Shown piece by piece: positions 53,687 to 58,015 of a DNA stretch of 58,015 nt. The DNA comes from an uncultured Bacilli bacterium (GTDB taxonomy: Bacteria; Bacillota_I; Bacilli_A; RFN20; CAG-449): the NCBI GenBank assembly GCA_947629415.1, contig CANRDP010000004.1, forward strand, positions 1-58,015. Reading direction: 5' to 3'. Numbering within the stretch: the first letter of the stretch is position 1; each line of letters starts with the position of its first letter. A program made the position numbers and the translations under genes. The notes below the pieces were generated by a model, which had not been told where the DNA came from, made no database searches, and saw nothing but the letters and a program-made list of their open reading frames with translations.

Positions 53687-53998
53687 TTATAGTTTAATTT
53701 CGATTTCTACTCCGCTCGGAAGATCCAAGTGAGTAAGGCTATCGATGGTTTGCTTATTCGGGTGCACAATATCGATAAGCCTTTTGTGCGTACGCATTTC
53801 AAATTGCTCACGCGCGTCCTTATCTTTATGTGGAGAGCGCAAAATCGTATATACTTGCTTCTCCGTTGGTAGTGGGACAGGACCAATAATTTCTGCCCCT
53901 GAGTTTTTCGCCGCAGCAATAATTTTTTCAACAGAAACATCCAGAATCTGATGATCATATGCTTTTAAACGAATTCTGATCTTTTTTGTTGGTGCCAT
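53687..53998 (-). CDS. rpsJ: 30S ribosomal protein S10
   Basis: A 103-residue protein, also the NusE antitermination factor. [35 protein letters not shown] and [14 protein letters not shown] are standard. First gene of the ribosomal cluster, behind a leader of about 130 bases. Confidence 0.98.
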   Translation of the reverse strand: MAPTKKIRIRLKAYDHQILDVSVEKIIAAAKNSGAEIIGPVPLPTEKQVYTILRSPHKDKDAREQFEMRTHKRLIDIVHPNKQTIDSLTHLDLPSGVEIEIKL

Positions 53999-54044
53999 AT
54001 GTTTTCCTCCTGTCTAAATCTTTGCTAGACTCCGCTCCATGTGA

Positions 54045-54072
54045 GTTACCTGAATCACTTTATTCAGACAAC
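54045..54072 (-). promoter_or_regulatory. hairpin in the rpsJ leader
   Basis: CTGAAT and ATTCAG form a six-base-pair stem with a six-base loop, extended beyond a symmetric two-base internal loop by GTT/AAC pairing. It lies in the untranslated leader, about 50 bases before rpsJ. No U-tract follows, so it is not a terminator; a ribosomal-protein-binding leader is the likely explanation. Confidence 0.5.
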
Positions 54073-54132
54073 GCTTATCAGTGTTCAGCAATCTCCCACT
54101 TCTTAACGTCCTGTCAAAGCACTGGCTTCATT

Positions 54133-54161
54133 ATTGTACTAAAAGCACTATGGGATGTCAA
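54133..54161 (-). promoter_or_regulatory. promoter of the S10-spc-alpha ribosomal cluster
   Basis: Minus strand carries a perfect TTGACA, a 17-base spacer and TACAAT. The transcription start would fall near 54126, about 130 bases before rpsJ. No other strong promoter was seen within the 14-kb cluster. Confidence 0.9.
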
Positions 54162-54345
54162 CAATTTTTTTAAGGTTGTTCCCTATTCTTCTTCATGTGG
54201 TAATAAAACTGTTTTGAGGCGTTATTATAGGCTTTTTTACTCCCAAAAAAAATGAATATTCTTCCTATCGTTTTTAAAATCAGGATAAAAATCAGAAAAA
54301 AAATTTTCTAAAAATCAACGATTCTATTTTCCATGAGAATAATTT
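54162..54345. other. intergenic region between divergent rpsJ and fmnB transcripts
   Basis: AT-rich sequence with long T and A runs upstream of the S10 promoter, which may act as an UP-like or bendable element. I see no coding sequence, repeat or terminator in it. Confidence 0.6.
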
Positions 54346-54374
54346 TTGCATTTTGAAAAAAATTCTTTTATTAT
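54346..54374 (+). promoter_or_regulatory. promoter of the fmnB-eetA-eetB-like operon
   Basis: TTGCAT, a 17-base spacer and TATTAT, ending 16 bases before the start codon. Confidence 0.6.
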
Positions 54375-54390
54375 TTATAAGAGGTTTATC

Positions 54391-55722
54391 ATGAAGAAAA
54401 AAGCTTTCTTGGCACTTTTGGTATCCGGCACTTTTTTTCTGACTTCCTGTGGAGAAGGAAAAAAAGATTTTTCTTCTTACTCCAAAGAAGAAGTGTCCTA
54501 CTGCAATTCCTTTGTCAGCGAAGTAACTTCCGGATGGAATCGGGTTTGTAATTTAAATCCCATCCGGATATCGGATCATGAAACTACTTATCCTTTTGAT
54601 TCGGATTTAATTTACGCTTCCTATCCATTACAAGAATTGGATGTTCCTTCCATTTATGATATCGAGGAAACGATGGGTAGTATTTTTTATCGTTTGCACC
54701 AAGAATTCGATCGTCATTATGATTATTTCCATGACGATGGAACGAAAATTCAAAATTTAAAGGTTTTGAATGAATCCTATGGGACAGAAAAGGCCGTTTT
54801 TGTGGATAAAGATCTTTATAATCTTTTAAAAATCAGTGTCGAACTTGGTGTAAAAAGTGACAATCGATTTAATATTGCCATCGGAGAACTTTCCGCTTTT
54901 TGGGATGATTTGATATCCTACAACAATAATCAAATGAGTTACGACGATTATATCGATCCTTTATTGACAAATGAAAAGAGCAAGGAAGCCGAAAAAAAAC
55001 TAAAAAAATTGCAACAAGAAATTCCGACAGCCGAAGAATTAAAGGATCTATTGGAATTTGACGATACATTACAAACCATTACCTTTCATCAATATAAAAA
55101 TGTCGAAAAAGTTTCTTTAACTCTCGGTGGTATCGGAAAAGGATATGCCGTGGGAAAAGCAGCAGAAGCTTTATCCGCGAAAAAATATGATTTTGGCTAT
55201 ATCAGCGGTGCTTCTTCTTCCAATGTTATGTTGGGAAAGAAAAAAGATCATTCTCCTTGGACCGTCGGTATTTCTTCCCCATTTCAAGCTGATTTTGATA
55301 TGGGAGGATATGTCACCTTTGACGGATATCGTGTTCTTTCCACCTCCGGTGACAGTGCTCATATGTATTTTTTACCCATAGAAAAAAACGGAAAAACCAC
55401 TTATATTATCCGTCATCATATTCTAAATCCATCGACAGGAGAATCCGAAAACGAATATCGAAAGGTTACTCTTTTTTCTTCCGCGATTTCTTCGGAAATC
55501 ATGGATGCACTATCCACCATTATGATGAATACAAAGGAAGAAGATTTGGAAGAAATGTTTTCCTATATAAGAGAAAATTATGGGGATATTGAAGGAATAT
55601 TTCAAAAAAATAACGAAGAAGAAACTATCGCGTATTATTTTGTAACCAAAGGGTTAAAAGATTCTTTTACAATAAATGAACAAAATACACATTTTGCCGA
55701 GGTGAAGTATTATGAATTTTAA
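54391..55722 (+). CDS. fmnB: FAD:protein FMN transferase, lipoprotein (ApbE/FmnB-like)
   Basis: A 443-residue lipoprotein (signal ending LTSC) of the ApbE family. It uses FAD to attach FMN covalently to Ser/Thr of secreted proteins, outside the membrane. Family motifs are LGGIGKGYAVGKA (FAD site), SGASSSNVMLG, ISSPF, STSGDSAHMYF, the HHILNPSTGES motif and the metal-binding EIMDALST. The start at MKKKAF follows GAGGTTT and gives a proper signal peptide. Longer than minimal ApbE because of an insertion around residues 185-230. The downstream EetA-, EetB- and PplA-like genes suggest it flavinylates the PplA-like lipoprotein. Confidence 0.9.
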   Translation: MKKKAFLALLVSGTFFLTSCGEGKKDFSSYSKEEVSYCNSFVSEVTSGWNRVCNLNPIRISDHETTYPFDSDLIYASYPLQELDVPSIYDIEETMGSIFYRLHQEFDRHYDYFHDDGTKIQNLKVLNESYGTEKAVFVDKDLYNLLKISVELGVKSDNRFNIAIGELSAFWDDLISYNNNQMSYDDYIDPLLTNEKSKEAEKKLKKLQQEIPTAEELKDLLEFDDTLQTITFHQYKNVEKVSLTLGGIGKGYAVGKAAEALSAKKYDFGYISGASSSNVMLGKKKDHSPWTVGISSPFQADFDMGGYVTFDGYRVLSTSGDSAHMYFLPIEKNGKTTYIIRHHILNPSTGESENEYRKVTLFSSAISSEIMDALSTIMMNTKEEDLEEMFSYIRENYGDIEGIFQKNNEEETIAYYFVTKGLKDSFTINEQNTHFAEVKYYEF

Positions 55723-56128
55723 ATTAAAATTGGCAAAAATTGATATTTTCATTATTTCTATTTTGACGGTACTGTCTTTGGTTTTAGGGTTATTTATTTA
55801 TTTTGTTCCGAAAGATTCGGGAAAATCTGTTGCCATTTATATTGAAGGAAAAATGGAATACAGTCTATCTTTGGAAGAAGATCAAACCCTGGCTCTTCAT
55901 CCCGGAGAATATAATAAGTCAACCAATACGTATCCTTCCTTACTCGGAGAAATGGTTATTGAAATTAAAGACAAAAGTGTACGAGTGGAAAAAGAAGATA
56001 GTCCTTTGCATGTTTGTTCAAAACAAGGTTGGGTATCGATTCCCAATTTCCCCGTGACTTGTGCACCGAATTATGTCGTGGTCGTCATCGAAAGCACCGA
56101 TGCTACGAATTTTGATTTCGTCGTTTAG
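55712..56128 (+). CDS. NusG domain II membrane protein (EetA-like)
   Basis: A 138-residue protein with one N-terminal membrane segment (about residues 11-32) and an extracytoplasmic NusG_II domain. The family fingerprint is the two-cysteine stretch HVCSKQGWVSIPNF followed by CAPN. Proteins of this kind occur beside ApbE and Gx genes; the Listeria homologue EetA is required for extracellular electron transfer, with unknown mechanism. The start overlaps fmnB by 11 bases and follows GAGGTGAA. Confidence 0.8.
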   Translation: MNFKLKLAKIDIFIISILTVLSLVLGLFIYFVPKDSGKSVAIYIEGKMEYSLSLEEDQTLALHPGEYNKSTNTYPSLLGEMVIEIKDKSVRVEKEDSPLHVCSKQGWVSIPNFPVTCAPNYVVVVIESTDATNFDFVV

Positions 56129-56136
56129 AGGTTTTT

Positions 56137-56721
56137 ATGAGTAAAAATAGAAAGCGACTTCATACGATTTCTTTATTAGGATTATTCCTTGCTTTGGCTA
56201 TCCTTTTAAACTATGTCGAAAATTTTATTCCCGTGCTGATTCCCGTGCCCGGAGTAAGACTTGGTTTAGCCAATACCATGGGACTTATCCTGCTTTTTTT
56301 CTTTGGAAAAGCAGAATACGGATTAATCGGATTTTTTCGGGTTTTAATCGTAAGTCTTCTTTTTTCCGGCCTTTTTTCCGCGGGATTTTTCTTATCTTTA
56401 TCCGGTTGGTTTTTATCTTGCATCGGTTGTATACTGCTTTCTTATTGCAAAAAACTATCTATTTACAGTCTATCCGTTGCTTCTGCAATTCTTCACGGAA
56501 TCGGCCAAATTCTTTGTGCTTGTATTCTTTATTCTTCCATTTACATGTTGACGTATCTTCCCATTCTTCTTATCAGTGGATTAATCACCGGTATCGTTAT
56601 CGCTAAATTATCTTCTTTGATAATTATAAGAATTGCTCCCTATATCAAAAAAGAAAATCTCTATTTCTTTTTTCAGACACACAAAAGCACAAAAAAAAAT
56701 AACCGAAATTATGAAGAATAA
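56137..56721 (+). CDS. Gx transporter family membrane protein (EetB-like)
   Basis: A 194-residue integral membrane protein with five or six segments, of the family once annotated as heptaprenyl diphosphate synthase component I. PVPGVRLGLANTMGLILLFF is the conserved substrate-side loop. The fold is related to ECF S components, so it may bring a flavin or quinone precursor across the membrane. It follows the EetA-like gene by eight bases with GAGG upstream, an arrangement matching eetA-eetB of Listeria. The annotation as prenyl synthase component is less likely in this setting. Confidence 0.82.
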   Translation: MSKNRKRLHTISLLGLFLALAILLNYVENFIPVLIPVPGVRLGLANTMGLILLFFFGKAEYGLIGFFRVLIVSLLFSGLFSAGFFLSLSGWFLSCIGCILLSYCKKLSIYSLSVASAILHGIGQILCACILYSSIYMLTYLPILLISGLITGIVIAKLSSLIIIRIAPYIKKENLYFFFQTHKSTKKNNRNYEE

Positions 56722-56875
56722 TTTTTTGACAATGATTTAAAATCTTTTTGTATTTCTTTTAAAAAAGTTTCTACATATTTTCAATTTTTTCAAACAAAAT
56801 AAGTTTATAGGTTCAAAATCAAATAATTTTATGAAAAATGTAAGCCTTTTCATAAAAAAATATCTTTTTTTTTCG

Positions 56876-56904
56876 TTGAAATGGGGAAAAAAAGCCTTTA
56901 TAAT
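56876..56904 (+). promoter_or_regulatory. promoter of the PplA-like gene
   Basis: TTGAAA, a 17-base spacer and a perfect TATAAT, 33 bases before the start codon. It is better than the promoter of the fmnB operon, consistent with higher expression of the lipoprotein electron carrier. Confidence 0.82.
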
Positions 56905-56937
56905 AGAGCCGATATGTTAAGGAGGAAAACAAAACAT

Positions 56938-57927
56938 ATGAAAAAAGTAAAAACTTTATGTGCCTTAGCTCTTGTTGCAGGTGCCGTCGGTGCTCTTGCG
57001 TCTTGTGATAATGGTGCAAAAAATCTTAAAGTCGGTGTCGGTATGATTTCTGCCGCCCCAGCGGAATCTTATGGTTCTTATCAATTGGAATTAAACTTTG
57101 CCGTTGCCGCCTGGGATAATGAGAATAAGGTTGCTCAAACACTTGTGGACGTATATCAGATTCCCCTTGGAACAGGCGATCTCGACAAGAAAGATACTAC
57201 TTATTTCTTTGCTAATGGCGAAGCCAAAACAAAAAGAGATCGACATGATGACTATGCTATGAAAGACAAAGCAACCAAAGGTGAATGGTATGAACAAGCA
57301 GAAAATCTTGAAAATTGGGCAAAAGGTAAATCCGTCTCTGAATTAGCTCCGGATGCGGATACCGGTGCTGTTGCCGCAGCAAATGTTTCCATTCAAACAG
57401 GAACATTACTCGATGCCATTAAAGAAAGTAATGCACATAAAAAGGAAAATGCCGTAAATGCAAGTGGTGAATTAACCTTAGCTTTAGGTCATAATGTTTC
57501 CTATGCTTATACAGGTGAAGTATTATCCCAAATCAATATTGTCGCTTTAGGTGTTTTACTTGATGGAAATAATACCATTCAACAAGCTTATCTTGATGAA
57601 ATTCAAATTCCAGTGTCCTACACAAATTCAGAATGGAAATTAGGAACCGCAAAACAAGTCGGTCATGATAGCGGTCAAGCTGTTTCTTCCAAAAAGGAAA
57701 TGGGTTCCGATTATGGTATGTCCGATCCGACATTAGCACCTCAAGGTGATTGGTATGTTCAAGCGGCAAAATTTGAAGATTATCTTGTCGGTAAAAAAGC
57801 AAACGAAGTTGCTGCGGATAGTGACGGAAAACTCGCTGCGGCAAATGTTTCCATCTCTACCGGTACTTATTTCTCTGCTTTGAAAAATGCCATAGATGGT
57901 TCTTTATATAACAGCAAAAAGTTATAA
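56938..57927 (+). CDS. PplA-like flavin-carrying lipoprotein with two repeated domains
   Basis: A 329-residue lipoprotein (signal ending LASC). Two homologous domains follow, about residues 30-175 and 180-329. Matching segments include DDYAMKD and SDYGMSD, GEWYEQAENLENW and GDWYVQAAKFEDY, and AANVSIQTG with AANVSISTG. The TGT at residues 154-156 and at 308-310 are exactly 154 residues apart and sit where FMN-binding domains carry the flavin-accepting SGAT motif, so one Thr in each may bear FMN. Similar two-domain architecture and ApbE neighbourhood are known for Listeria PplA. AAGGAGG is present with a rather long spacer to the ATG. Assignment is by architecture and context. Confidence 0.78.
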   Translation: MKKVKTLCALALVAGAVGALASCDNGAKNLKVGVGMISAAPAESYGSYQLELNFAVAAWDNENKVAQTLVDVYQIPLGTGDLDKKDTTYFFANGEAKTKRDRHDDYAMKDKATKGEWYEQAENLENWAKGKSVSELAPDADTGAVAAANVSIQTGTLLDAIKESNAHKKENAVNASGELTLALGHNVSYAYTGEVLSQINIVALGVLLDGNNTIQQAYLDEIQIPVSYTNSEWKLGTAKQVGHDSGQAVSSKKEMGSDYGMSDPTLAPQGDWYVQAAKFEDYLVGKKANEVAADSDGKLAAANVSISTGTYFSALKNAIDGSLYNSKKL

Positions 57928-57969
57928 TAACCAAAAATAAAGAACAAAATCGATTTAACAATCGATAAG

Positions 57970-57999
57970 AACTTGGACTAGCATCCAAGTTTTTAATTT
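57970..57999 (+). terminator. terminator of the PplA-like gene
   Basis: AACTTGGA and TCCAAGTT form an eight-base-pair stem with a six-base loop, followed by TTTTAATTT. A smaller ATCGATT/AATCGAT hairpin lies just before it, about 20 bases after the stop codon. Confidence 0.85.
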
Positions 58000-58015
58000 A
58001 ATAAGATATAAATGT

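Noticed and set aside
56137-56721. Heptaprenyl diphosphate synthase component I
   Set aside because: The name comes from old annotation; no HepT-like partner is present, and the ApbE and NusG_II neighbours support an EetB-like role.

Overview
The window is a low-GC Firmicutes chromosome segment, most likely from an uncultured or gut-type lineage of Bacilli in the Erysipelotrichia or RF39/RFN20 neighbourhood. The evidence is gene order typical of Bacilli (ywiB-argS-rpoE, mutS-mutL-miaA, rplQ..ecfA1-ecfA2-ecfT-truA..rplM-rpsI-cwlD, and the S10-spc-alpha ribosomal cluster), zinc-type S14 and L36, AT-rich intergenic DNA, strong AGGAGG ribosome binding sites, and TGA used as a stop (so not a Mycoplasma-type code). 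YunB, a YutH-like protein and CwlD point to an endospore former or a recent descendant of one. The species assignment is inference.

Layout. 1-474: tRNA-Lys, tRNA-Leu and a NifU-like scaffold protein. 466-3826: a YutH-like/YunB sporulation pair and an unusual NrnA-CysQ fusion. 3877-7280: fba, rpoE, argS, ywiB. 7380-9661: two tandem family-4 glycosyltransferases sharing a nearly identical 321-bp core. 9784-13216: a class A penicillin-binding protein, ispF and ychF. 13302-25805: a long minus-strand run, mutS-mutL-miaA-fhs-folD-DUF951, followed after a hairpin by two ABC transporters that each fuse ATPase and FtsX-like permease. 26001-27738: an unknown membrane protein and an sdpI/sdpR-like pair.

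27861-29564 is the relic of a small integrative element at the 3' end of tRNA-Val: flanking 48/49-bp direct repeats, an integrase C-terminal fragment, a tandem-HTH regulator with operator-like repeats, and a 37-base perfectly alternating purine-pyrimidine tract. 29548-33980: tRNA-Val, tRNA-Ile, cwlD, rpsI, rplM, yebC, a PHP phosphatase and truA. 33977-39174: the ECF transporter module, a dCMP deaminase and a large lipoprotein. 39391-53998: the alpha, spc and S10 ribosomal operons without an L30 gene, read from a canonical promoter at 54133-54161.

54391-57927 (plus strand) is the most interesting functional unit: an ApbE-type flavin transferase lipoprotein, an EetA-like NusG_II protein, an EetB-like Gx membrane protein and a duplicated-domain PplA-like lipoprotein. 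This matches the flavin-based extracellular electron transfer locus known from Listeria; its NADH dehydrogenase and demethylmenaquinone genes are not in the window.
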